NCBI GenBank assembly: GCA_947165795.1
Contig: CAMVBP010000026.1
Span: 1-14,206, forward strand
Direction: 5' to 3'
Origin: an uncultured Treponema sp.
GTDB taxonomy: Bacteria; Spirochaetota; Spirochaetia; Treponematales; Treponemataceae
Length of the DNA: 14,206 nucleotides
The position numbers were made by a program, and so were the translations under genes. Shown here one piece after another: positions 1 to 6,803 of the stretch (position 1 is the stretch's first letter; every line of letters begins with the position of its first letter). The notes beneath the pieces are model-generated. The model was not told where the DNA came from. It saw only the letters and a program-made list of their open reading frames with translations, and did not search any database.

Positions 1-533
1 TTTAAAAGAATTACTAAAAAAGAAGGAAGCTTAAGAAAAAAAACAAGTCCAAAAGCAAGCATCATTCCAACAGCCGCAATAACATTTTTTACAGATTTTT
101 TTACAAAAGTTACAACAACCTTTGTAAGAAGCGCCGCAACTGCAACATTTATTCCTTTTAAAGCCTTCTGCACATATGGATAATCCTGAATTGAATTAAT
201 AAATGTTGCAATTATCATAATTATTGCAATTGACGGCGTTATCATTCCAAGGGTAGCAATAAACCCGCCAGGAATTCCAAACTGCTTATATCCTACAAAT
301 GTAGAAACGTTTACGGCAACAATTCCCGGTGTACTCTGACCGACTGCATAATAATCAAGAAGTTCTTCTTCTGTCATCCATTTTCTTTTTTCAATTAATT
401 CTTTTTGAATCATAGGCATCATGGCAAGTCCACCGCCTATTGTAAAACTTCCGATTTTTGCAAAAACAAGATATAGTTTTAAGAGCTCTAAAAAATAATT
501 TTTCTTTTTATTTTCTTTTAATTCGTTTTTCAT
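1..533 (-). CDS. Chromate transporter family protein (short-chain CHR domain), 3' end beyond window
   Basis: An open frame of 177 codons starts at ATG 533-531 and runs off the window at base 1, so the C-terminus is missing. It reads MKNELKENKKKNYFLELL and then a hydrophobic protein with FAKIGSFTIGGGLAMMPMI, WMTEEELLDYYAVGQSTPG and ATLGMITPSIAIIMIIATF. These match the CHR domain of the ChrA family: a glycine-rich GGG segment, a QSTPG segment where the family usually has Q-x-x-PGP, and several membrane helices. Short-chain CHR proteins (about 180-200 residues) usually occur as two adjacent genes, so a partner may lie outside the window. Family members move chromate or related anions across the inner membrane; the true substrate here is unknown. 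The gene lies 6 bases after the sensor kinase stop (TAG-CAGGGA-ATG), so it is probably co-transcribed and translationally coupled with it. Family assignment is firm, substrate is not. Confidence 0.85.
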   Translation of the reverse strand, partial: MKNELKENKKKNYFLELLKLYLVFAKIGSFTIGGGLAMMPMIQKELIEKRKWMTEEELLDYYAVGQSTPGIVAVNVSTFVGYKQFGIPGGFIATLGMITPSIAIIMIIATFINSIQDYPYVQKALKGINVAVAALLTKVVVTFVKKSVKNVIAAVGMMLAFGLVFFLKLPSFLVILL

Positions 534-539
534 TCCCTG

Positions 540-2603
540 CTATTTTACTGTAAATGGTAATTTTACTTCAACACAACAGCCCTTATCATCATTATTTTTT
601 ATGGAAAAAGCGGCGCCTATCTGATTTGCGCGGTACTGCATGGAATTCATTCCAATTCCTTCCCTTAATTCTTCGTCCTGAGAATTAAAACCTTTTCCGT
701 TATCAATTACAGAAAAACAAAGGCATTTGCCTTCCATTCTGGAACTTACAATTACTTTTGTTGCTTCTGAATGTTTTACACAATTATGAAGTGCTTCCTG
801 AACAATTCTAAAGACATTCAGCTTCTGAACTTTATTCAGCTGCTCTTCTACATCATTTTTAATGTCCCATTCATAACTGAATGAAAGCCCCGACTGAGCT
901 TCAAAAGAACTGCATAAATTGGAAAGGCTTCTTTTTAAACCAAGGCTTTCCAGTTCAACAGGATAAGAATTATGCGCATACTGACGCGTACATTGCAGGG
1001 TTTCGCTTATAAGATTTGCAAGCTCAGAAAGTTCCTGCTTTTGCGGAGTTTTCCCCGAAGAATAACTTCTGCAAAGCATGGAAATTCCGGCCAGCCGCTG
1101 ACAAATATCATCATGCAAATCATTACTGAAGCGCTGGCGTTCCAGTTCCGAAATTCTTAAAACGTCTGCTTCAAGCTTTAATCTTTTTTCATTGGCTTCT
1201 ACAAGCTCTGAGGTTCTTTTTTCTACTTCCTGTTCCAGATATTCAGAACGTTTTCTTCTCTCTTCCATTACATTTATTCGGATAAGACATTGAGAAATCG
1301 CAAGCGAAATAGAATTTAAATAACGAAGCACATCCTGCTCAGCTTCAAAAATAATACAACCGGCAGAAACTCCTCCGTCATACAATTGTTTGATAAGAAG
1401 CACAGGAACTTTCTTTTCTGAACAGGAAATAAACATATTATAAAAATCATTTATGCTTAATTCAGATTCATTATAAAATCTTTCTTTTTCTTCTCCATCC
1501 CTAAGAACAAAAATTGGCTGAACAAAAAACTCTTTTGTAAAACGAAGTATATTAAAATTCCTTATTCCAAGCTCACCCAGATTCAGCCTTAATACCTTAT
1601 TCATTTCACTTATATCCTGGGTCTGATTTAACTTTTGTCCTATCTGGCTTGTTAATCGCAAATAATTTTCTACATTAATATAAGTATTTTTCATTTCACG
1701 GAGCTTCGATTCCATTTCTGAAAAATCCTTTGATTGAGTTTCTTTTCTGCAGCCGCAGGACTCTCTAAAAACAATAGTTGATTCAATGTAATTTTTATAC
1801 GCTAAAATATTTTTTTCTTTATTAATTACTTTCAGAATCAGTTCCATTGCCTGTTCACCCATTTCGGACAAAGGCTGACGAACGGTAGTTAGGGCCGGGA
1901 TTTCATATTGTGCCTGAGGAATATCATCAAAGCCGGTAACTGCGCATTCCTTTATTTGAGAATTCTTCGATTTCATCTTAAAGAATTTATAAACACCGAT
2001 TGCCATATTATCATTAGCGCAGACAACGGCATCAAGATTTATATTCTTTTCGGCATTTAATTTTTCCATTACTTTAAAAGACGAATCTTCTGTAAACAAA
2101 CCGTTTTTGATTATATAAGACAAATCCGGAAACCATGGTTTATACGCTTCCATTGTCTGAACAAATATTCGTTCGCGCAGAATAGCATCGTGCTGCTTTT
2201 TACCGCCGCCAATAAATAAAAATTTTCTATAATTATGTTTAAGTACAAGATGCTCTACCAGCTGCTTCATGGAATCATCAGTCTGAACATATATGGAAGG
2301 AACTCCCATAACATTCTGACCCGCAGAAACAACAGGAAGCTTTCCCCAGATTTTTCTTATATCAGATTTTGAATGAATATGACTGTTATCGGAAAGTGCA
2401 GATGTTAAAAGAATAATTCCGTCAAGATTAAAAATTGAACTTTCAGGAAATTTCTGAATAAGTCCGCCCGGAACAAAAGGATCATTTTCTATCATAAGGC
2501 AGACAACTTCTACACCTTCTTTTATTGCCCTATTTTGTATCCCGTTAAAAACCGAAAGCTGATACTCTTCTTCTAGATTTATTAATACAACACCAATTTT
2601 CAT
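540..2603 (-). CDS. Cytoplasmic hybrid sensor: LacI/GalR-type ligand-binding domain fused to a NarL-type histidine kinase
   Basis: The 687-residue protein has no signal peptide and no membrane segment. Residues 1 to about 285 resemble the effector-binding (periplasmic-binding-fold) domain of LacI/GalR regulators: MKIGVVLINLEEEYQLSVFNG at the start, then DAVVCANDNMAIGVYKF, AVTGFDDIPQA and TTVRQPLSEMG, but without the HTH that normally precedes it. The domain ends in a Cys motif, ESCGC (281-285). Residues about 310-440 are a possible GAF-like region, and 445-490 a charged, probably coiled-coil linker. The kinase core is HisKA_3 plus HATPase_c: ERQRFSNDLHDDICQRL with phospho-acceptor His497, N-box Asn607, G1 box DNGKGF (634-639) and G2 box GIGM (649-652). 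It probably senses a cytosolic small molecule and phosphorylates the divergent NarL-type regulator at 2679. Domain calls are strong; the ligand is unknown. Confidence 0.88.
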   Translation of the reverse strand: MKIGVVLINLEEEYQLSVFNGIQNRAIKEGVEVVCLMIENDPFVPGGLIQKFPESSIFNLDGIILLTSALSDNSHIHSKSDIRKIWGKLPVVSAGQNVMGVPSIYVQTDDSMKQLVEHLVLKHNYRKFLFIGGGKKQHDAILRERIFVQTMEAYKPWFPDLSYIIKNGLFTEDSSFKVMEKLNAEKNINLDAVVCANDNMAIGVYKFFKMKSKNSQIKECAVTGFDDIPQAQYEIPALTTVRQPLSEMGEQAMELILKVINKEKNILAYKNYIESTIVFRESCGCRKETQSKDFSEMESKLREMKNTYINVENYLRLTSQIGQKLNQTQDISEMNKVLRLNLGELGIRNFNILRFTKEFFVQPIFVLRDGEEKERFYNESELSINDFYNMFISCSEKKVPVLLIKQLYDGGVSAGCIIFEAEQDVLRYLNSISLAISQCLIRINVMEERRKRSEYLEQEVEKRTSELVEANEKRLKLEADVLRISELERQRFSNDLHDDICQRLAGISMLCRSYSSGKTPQKQELSELANLISETLQCTRQYAHNSYPVELESLGLKRSLSNLCSSFEAQSGLSFSYEWDIKNDVEEQLNKVQKLNVFRIVQEALHNCVKHSEATKVIVSSRMEGKCLCFSVIDNGKGFNSQDEELREGIGMNSMQYRANQIGAAFSIKNNDDKGCCVEVKLPFTVK

Positions 2604-2678
2604 AAATATTTAAGAATTCCTATAGTTATTATACTATAATTTAAAAAAATATGGTAAAATAATTACAAGAGGATTATT
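2604..2678. promoter_or_regulatory. Divergent kinase/regulator promoter region with inverted repeat
   Basis: This 75-base gap separates the divergent kinase and response-regulator starts. It holds a perfect inverted repeat, TATAGT (2621-2626), 6 bases, ACTATA (2633-2638). TATAAT boxes overlap it on both strands: 2635-2640 on plus and 2633-2628 on minus. Neither has a convincing -35 box. On plus there is also TGGTAAAAT (2652-2660), an extended -10 shape. The regulator has a good ribosome-binding site, AAGAGG (2667-2672), 6 bases before its ATG; the kinase has only a weak, distant AGGA. A site covering both -10 boxes would suit autoregulation by the response regulator, but that is inference. 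Confidence 0.45.
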
Positions 2679-3317
2679 ATGAGTATTTCAGTATTTATTA
2701 TTGATGATCATCCATTATTCAGCAGAGGACTCGCGCAACTTATAGAAACCGAAAATGGATATAAAGTTGTTGGAATGGCAAAAGACAGAACCGAAGCCCT
2801 GGAATATCTTTCTAAAAAGTCTCCGGATCTTATAATCCTCGATTTAAATTTAGGTAAGGAAGACGGATTAGAAGTTTTAAAAGAAATTTTATACATTAAT
2901 TCAAAAATCAAAGTTTTAATACTTTCAATGCACGACGAAAGATTTTATGCAGAACGTGCAATTAAAGCCGGCGCCAAAGGTTATATCATGAAGGCAGAAG
3001 CAGAATCAAAAGTGCTTGATGCAATTTCTACAGTGTGCCAGGGAAAAATATATTTAAGCGAAAATGAAAAGAACAGGGTAAAATCTGAAGGAGATTCAGA
3101 AGACAATGTTTCTTTTATAAGCACACTTTCTGACCGCCAGCTGCAGATTTTTACTTTAATTGGAAAAGGAATCGGCACTATGGAAATGGCCGACAAGCTT
3201 AATGTAAGCATAAAAACCATAGACACACATAAAGAGAATATGAAAAGTAAACTCCACTGCAAATCTTCAGCGGAGTTAAGACAAATGGCTATAGAATGGG
3301 TTTCTAAAATGAACTAG
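2679..3317 (+). CDS. NarL/FixJ-family response regulator
   Basis: The 212-residue DNA-binding response regulator has a full receiver domain at about 3-125: acidic pair Asp9-Asp10, phospho-acceptor Asp55 in PDLIILDLNLG, Ser83 and the conserved Lys105 in GYIMKAEAES. A LuxR-type HTH follows at about 149-207, with LSDRQLQIFTLIGKG and MADKLNVSIKTIDTHKENM. All catalytic receiver residues are present, so it should be phosphorylated normally. It is divergent from the LacI-domain kinase, whose HisKA_3 core is the type that usually pairs with NarL-type regulators, so the two are very probably cognate. The start is set by AAGAGG 6 bases upstream. Its stop is separated by a single base from the malQ stop on the other strand. 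Targets are unknown; its own promoter region, the kinase/chr operon and malQ are the nearest candidates. Confidence 0.92.
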   Translation: MSISVFIIDDHPLFSRGLAQLIETENGYKVVGMAKDRTEALEYLSKKSPDLIILDLNLGKEDGLEVLKEILYINSKIKVLILSMHDERFYAERAIKAGAKGYIMKAEAESKVLDAISTVCQGKIYLSENEKNRVKSEGDSEDNVSFISTLSDRQLQIFTLIGKGIGTMEMADKLNVSIKTIDTHKENMKSKLHCKSSAELRQMAIEWVSKMN

Positions 3318-3318
3318 C

Positions 3319-4911
3319 CTAGCGGCCATACATTTCTGTAATAAAACTCAAATAGTCGCAGAATTTTTCCAGTTTTGAACCTTTTTTAAACTCAGCCTTA
3401 GACATTCTCCAGGACCAGTTTGAACCAGTTGTAGAAGGAACATTCATGCGAGCCTCATTTCCTACACACAAAATATCCTGAACCGGAATTACACAGAATT
3501 GTGCAGAAGAAGCAAAAGCAAGCTTTATCATTTCCTTACAAAGTGATTTATCGCTCACCTTTTTCTTTGCTTCTGAAAGCGTAAGTTTTTTTCCAAGCAG
3601 ATATTGAGAAACCAAAAGAAGCTGTTCATCGCTGCAATTTTCAAACCAGCCCTGCATTGTGTCATTATCATGAGTTCCTGTATAAACAATACAGTTTGAA
3701 GTTTCAAAATTATGCGGCAAAAAAGCGTTTGTCATTCCGTTTTGTTTGGCTTCATCAGGACTGAAGGCAAACTGAAGGACCTTCATTCCAGGGAAGCCGC
3801 AATCATCGCGCAATTCACGTACTTCATCGGTAATAACGCCCAAGTCTTCGGCTATAATCGGAATATCTCCAAGCTTTTTCTTAATAGCCTTAAACAAATC
3901 TATTCCAGGACCTTTTATCCATTTTCCATTTACTGCAGTTTCCTGACCAAACGGAACAGACCAGTAAGCTTCAAAGCCACGGAAATGATCAATTCGTAAA
4001 ATATCCGTTAATTCCAGAATTCTTTTTATTCTTATAATCCACCAGTTATAACCAGTTTTTTTCATTGCATCCCAGTCATACAAAGGATTTCCCCAAAGCT
4101 GTCCGGTTGCACTAAAATAATCCGGCGGAACTCCGGCAACGCATAAAGGCTTTCCGCTCTTCTCAAGCTGGAAAAGCGATTGATTTGCCCAGACATCAGC
4201 ACTGTCTATTGCAACAAAAATCGGAATATCTCCAATTATAGAAATATTTTTGTCATTGGCATAAGATTTTAATTCATTCCACTGAATATCAAAAAAGAAC
4301 TGGATTACTTTATAAAGTTCAATTTCTTCTTTATGATTTTTCTTCCATTCAGCAACAGCTTCCTGTGAGCAGGATGCAAGCTCTTTAGGCCAGTAAGCAT
4401 ACCAGATGGAAGCATTTGTATTTTCTTCCTGAGCTTTTTTATCATAAAAAGATTTTATGCTCATAAAAATACAATACATATCAAGCCACAAAGAAGACTT
4501 TTTACAGAAGCTTTTATATAGAAGCTTATCATTTTCATCTGCATTGGCAAGAAAATATTTTGCCGCAGAAAACAAAACAGGAAGCTTCCACCAGACAACA
4601 GTTCCAAAATCTACGTTGCCTTCCGGCTTTATATATTCACACGGAGTTATATCTTTTTTTGAACACCATTTTCTTTCTACCAGCTTATCCAAATCTATTA
4701 AAAGAGGATTTCCTGCAAAAGTAGAAAATGAAGCATAAGGTGAGTCGCCGTAACCGGTTGGTCCTAATGGAAGAACCTGCCATAATTTTTGTCCGGCTTC
4801 TTCAAGATAATCAATAAATTTATATGCATATTCGCCTAAAGTTCCAATTCCGTATTTTCCCGGCAAAGATGTAGGATGAAGTAAAATTCCTGATTTTCTG
4901 ACTTGTTGCAT
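3319..4911 (-). CDS. malQ: 4-alpha-glucanotransferase (amylomaltase, GH77)
   Basis: This cytoplasmic enzyme moves alpha-1,4-glucan segments between maltodextrins, releasing glucose, in maltose/glycogen metabolism. From ATG 4911 it is 530 residues, close to the usual length of about 500. GH77 hallmarks are seen throughout: GILLHPTSLPGKYGIGTLG at the N-terminus, GDSPYASFSTFAGNPLLIDL, then the catalytic residues Asp308 (nucleophile, RIDHFRG), Glu355 (acid/base, IIAEDLG) and Asp415 (GTHDND). A longer frame starting at TTG 4923 exists, but GGAG (4921-4918) lies 6 bases before ATG 4911 and overlaps that TTG, so ATG 4911 is the better start. The gene converges on the response regulator with one base between stops and is divergent from the winged-helix gene at 5052. 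A TATAAT on minus at 5015-5010 may be its -10 box, with a poor -35. Function is highly secure. Confidence 0.95.
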   Translation of the reverse strand: MQQVRKSGILLHPTSLPGKYGIGTLGEYAYKFIDYLEEAGQKLWQVLPLGPTGYGDSPYASFSTFAGNPLLIDLDKLVERKWCSKKDITPCEYIKPEGNVDFGTVVWWKLPVLFSAAKYFLANADENDKLLYKSFCKKSSLWLDMYCIFMSIKSFYDKKAQEENTNASIWYAYWPKELASCSQEAVAEWKKNHKEEIELYKVIQFFFDIQWNELKSYANDKNISIIGDIPIFVAIDSADVWANQSLFQLEKSGKPLCVAGVPPDYFSATGQLWGNPLYDWDAMKKTGYNWWIIRIKRILELTDILRIDHFRGFEAYWSVPFGQETAVNGKWIKGPGIDLFKAIKKKLGDIPIIAEDLGVITDEVRELRDDCGFPGMKVLQFAFSPDEAKQNGMTNAFLPHNFETSNCIVYTGTHDNDTMQGWFENCSDEQLLLVSQYLLGKKLTLSEAKKKVSDKSLCKEMIKLAFASSAQFCVIPVQDILCVGNEARMNVPSTTGSNWSWRMSKAEFKKGSKLEKFCDYLSFITEMYGR

Positions 4912-4974
4912 AAAGAACTCCAAATTTTTATGAAAAAATACTGCTTATTATCTTAAAAAATAAATAAGAGAAAG

Positions 4975-4994
4975 TTTGTATGTGCAAATACAAA
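4975..4994. promoter_or_regulatory. Inverted repeat in the malQ / winged-helix gene intergenic region
   Basis: Perfect 7-base arms TTTGTAT (4975-4981) and ATACAAA (4988-4994) flank a 6-base centre. The outer flanks AAG and AACTT extend the symmetry with a 2-base offset. It lies in the 140-base gap between divergent malQ and the OmpR-like gene. It would fall in the malQ leader if malQ starts from the minus TATAAT at 5015-5010. It also sits directly upstream of TTGATA (4998-5003), a possible -35 for the plus-strand gene. The shape is that of a dimeric regulator's operator; the binding protein is unknown. No RNA gene or other small frame was recognised in the gap. Confidence 0.45.
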
Positions 4995-5051
4995 AACTTG
5001 ATATAGCATATTATAAAGCAATAAATTAAAAACTAAAAGAGAAAAGTATTT

Positions 5052-5807
5052 ATGAATGTTTTTGTTTATTCCATGCAGCCATATATTGGTCAAATTATAT
5101 GCGATCATCTGACTGAAAAAGGACATCTGTGTCTTTGTTTTCAAAATCAGCAGGAAGTTGGAACAACATTGATGAAACTAAAAACACCGCCAGATTTACT
5201 TGTCTTGGATTTTACTGCCTACAATCATGATGATTTTGATATTTATAATTTTTTTCTGAAGAAGAAGCTGTGTCTCCCCCTTGTATTTTATAATGACCCC
5301 TGCCTTACAATGTCCACAAGAGCAAGGCACTGGAAATCTCAAATAATGCTGAATCAGAATTCTAAAAAAGAACAGGTATTTAAGATAGAAAAGTTTGATG
5401 AAATATTTAAAGATCTTGAAGAGCTTGTTGAATCTGATGAACTTTCGCCATACATAAGCTTAATGCAAAAACCAAAACCCCTTCCTGAATATATGATTCC
5501 AAAAAAATACTCGCTTGATTATATAAAAAACGTAAAGAAAGATTTTATTCTGGAATTCAAAAAAAGAGCTTCGCTGCCGGAAAATCTTTTTTACCTGCTT
5601 TCGATTCTTCAGGCAAACAAGGATTTTCTGCTTTCGCTGTCTGACATTCAGAAATTCTATATACAAGACGGAAAAGAAATTACGGAAAATTCCCTGAAAG
5701 TCCTTATCTCAAGATTACGAAGCAAAATAAGAGAAGACAAACAATGTAAATTTATTATAAGACAGACTAAGGGAATGTATCAGTTTGTAAAGTTTATAAC
5801 TGCATAA
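5052..5807 (+). CDS. OmpR-like winged-helix protein with degenerate receiver domain
   Basis: I do not recognise a named family for this 251-residue protein. Residues about 172-247 fit the OmpR/PhoB winged helix: SLPENLFYLLSILQAN, then ENSLKVLISRLRSKIRED (the recognition-helix pattern of the family) and FIIRQTKGMYQF (the C-terminal hairpin, usually RTVRGVGYRF). Residues 1 to about 120 look like a receiver fold: MNVFVYSM in place of beta-1, and PDLLVLDFTAYNHDDFDIYNF with Asp53 at the phospho-acceptor position. The acidic pair after beta-1 is absent, and I see no canonical beta-4 Ser/Thr or beta-5 Lys. It is therefore probably a pseudo-receiver regulator not controlled by normal phosphorylation. 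No kinase gene is adjacent. Its purine-rich ribosome-binding region (AAAAGAGAAAAG) is ordinary. Its 3' end abuts the cheY terminator. A transcription factor is likely; malQ, itself or the che operon are possible targets. Confidence 0.7.
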   Translation: MNVFVYSMQPYIGQIICDHLTEKGHLCLCFQNQQEVGTTLMKLKTPPDLLVLDFTAYNHDDFDIYNFFLKKKLCLPLVFYNDPCLTMSTRARHWKSQIMLNQNSKKEQVFKIEKFDEIFKDLEELVESDELSPYISLMQKPKPLPEYMIPKKYSLDYIKNVKKDFILEFKKRASLPENLFYLLSILQANKDFLLSLSDIQKFYIQDGKEITENSLKVLISRLRSKIREDKQCKFIIRQTKGMYQFVKFITA

Positions 5808-5833
5808 AAAATGGGCTGCTAAAAGCAACCCAT
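5806..5833 (-). terminator. Intrinsic terminator of the che operon
   Basis: Read on the minus strand, downstream of cheY, the RNA folds as AUGGGUUGCU, loop UUU, AGCAGCCCAU: a 10-base-pair stem with one U-G wobble, followed by a U run from 5810 to 5806. The cheY stop is 14 bases before the hairpin. On the plus strand the wobble becomes a C-A mismatch and no U run follows, so it should end the che transcript rather than act in both directions. The A/U tract overlaps the stop codon of the plus-strand winged-helix gene (5805-5807). Confidence 0.88.
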
Positions 5834-5847
5834 CTGCAAATATTAAA

Positions 5848-6285
5848 CTATGACTGAAGAACCTTTGAGATTCGTTCCAAAACCTTCTTGCGGTCAAGAG
5901 GTTTAATGATGTAACTCTTTGCACCAGTCATAAGTGATTTCTTAACAAGTTCTTCCTTACCAAGAGCACTTACCATTACAACTCTTGCATTCTTATCAAA
6001 AGCCATAATCTGTTCCAAAGCAGTAATACCATCCATCTTAGGCATAGTAATATCCATTGTTACCAAATCAACATTTGGACACAATTCTTTATATTTATCA
6101 ACGCCTTCTTTTCCATCAGCTGCTGTAGCTACAATTTCATAACCTTCACTACTAAGGATCTGACCAAGCTGTTTTGCTACGAACATAGAATCGTCAACAA
6201 CTAAAACTCTAAAAGAAGTTCCGTCATCCTTTCGGCCCTCTGGTGGACGCTCATTAATTGTAGGATAATCCTGTGTTGTTTTCAT
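5848..6285 (-). CDS. cheY: Chemotaxis response regulator CheY
   Basis: This single-domain receiver of 145 residues carries CheA's phosphoryl signal to the flagellar switch. All receiver residues are present: Asp31-Asp32 in VLVVDDSMFV, phospho-acceptor Asp78 in DLVTMDITMPKMDG, Ser106 in VVMVSALG (the Thr/Ser position) and Lys128 in SYIIKPLD. An N-terminal tail of about 24 residues (MKTTQDYPTINERPPEGRK...) precedes the first beta strand. The tail is supported by a strong ribosome-binding site, AAGGAGT, just before this ATG and by the lack of an internal start. It is the last gene of the cheA-cheW/R-cheX-cheY operon, 23 bases after cheX, and a strong terminator follows. No DNA-binding domain is present. 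CheX is the likely phosphatase for it. Confidence 0.96.
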   Translation of the reverse strand: MKTTQDYPTINERPPEGRKDDGTSFRVLVVDDSMFVAKQLGQILSSEGYEIVATAADGKEGVDKYKELCPNVDLVTMDITMPKMDGITALEQIMAFDKNARVVMVSALGKEELVKKSLMTGAKSYIIKPLDRKKVLERISKVLQS

Positions 6286-6308
6286 TTTTCTTACTCCTTT
6301 CCAATAGT

Positions 6309-6791
6309 TTATGCACGTTCCCTAATAGAAACATTAACTTCAATTTTTCCGCAATCAGAAATAAGAGGAACAATAAGTGCTTCAACACTATCAGTTGTTC
6401 CACCTAAAGCGGCAATTTCCATTTTCTGACCAACAAACAAAGCTGGAGGAGTCAAGTCAAACTTAAATCCAAGCTCGTGTAACTTTGTAACAGCCTGAGC
6501 AGTAATAAGGTTAGCCAATTCACTAATTGTGGCTTTAGCCAAATCATCAAACTGTGGTAAAGTTTCTCCGTTCATGGCTGATGCAACATTCAGGGCTGTC
6601 TCCATTGTCATATCAAAAAGAACACGTCCTTCTACGTCTCCAGCAAGTCCAACGAGAGCAGCAACTCCCATAACTGGCATTGCAGTTGATTTTAGGTACA
6701 AATCCCCACGCTTTACTTCAGCGCCTCCAAGAACCTCCTGAAGAACACGGAATGAAGTTTCAACAAACGGATTAATATACTCTACTCGCAT
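6309..6791 (-). CDS. cheX: CheY-P phosphatase CheX
   Basis: The 160-residue protein belongs to the CheC/CheX/FliY family, which dephosphorylates CheY-P; in spirochaetes CheX takes the place of CheZ. The catalytic E-x-x-N signature is seen as Glu91 and Asn94 in TISELANLITAQA, and family-typical stretches include GVAALVGLAGDVEGRVLFDM and ALNVASAMNGE. Only one clear ExxN motif is present, as expected for CheX and unlike most CheC proteins, which have two. A strong AGGAG lies about 7 bases before the ATG. The gene follows cheW/R by 12 bases and precedes cheY by 23, so it is co-transcribed with its substrate. It acts in the cytoplasm and should shorten the CheY signal. Confidence 0.93.
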   Translation of the reverse strand: MRVEYINPFVETSFRVLQEVLGGAEVKRGDLYLKSTAMPVMGVAALVGLAGDVEGRVLFDMTMETALNVASAMNGETLPQFDDLAKATISELANLITAQAVTKLHELGFKFDLTPPALFVGQKMEIAALGGTTDSVEALIVPLISDCGKIEVNVSIRERA

Positions 6792-6803
6792 TTTTATCTC
6801 CTA

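Noticed and set aside
972..1160. Plus-strand frame within the sensor kinase gene
   Set aside because: Antisense shadow of the conserved HisKA_3 region, without recognisable domain or initiation signal.
4912..4923. A TTG start for malQ adding four residues
   Set aside because: The TTG overlaps the GGAG ribosome-binding site that is ideally placed for ATG 4911, and GH77 homology begins after that ATG.
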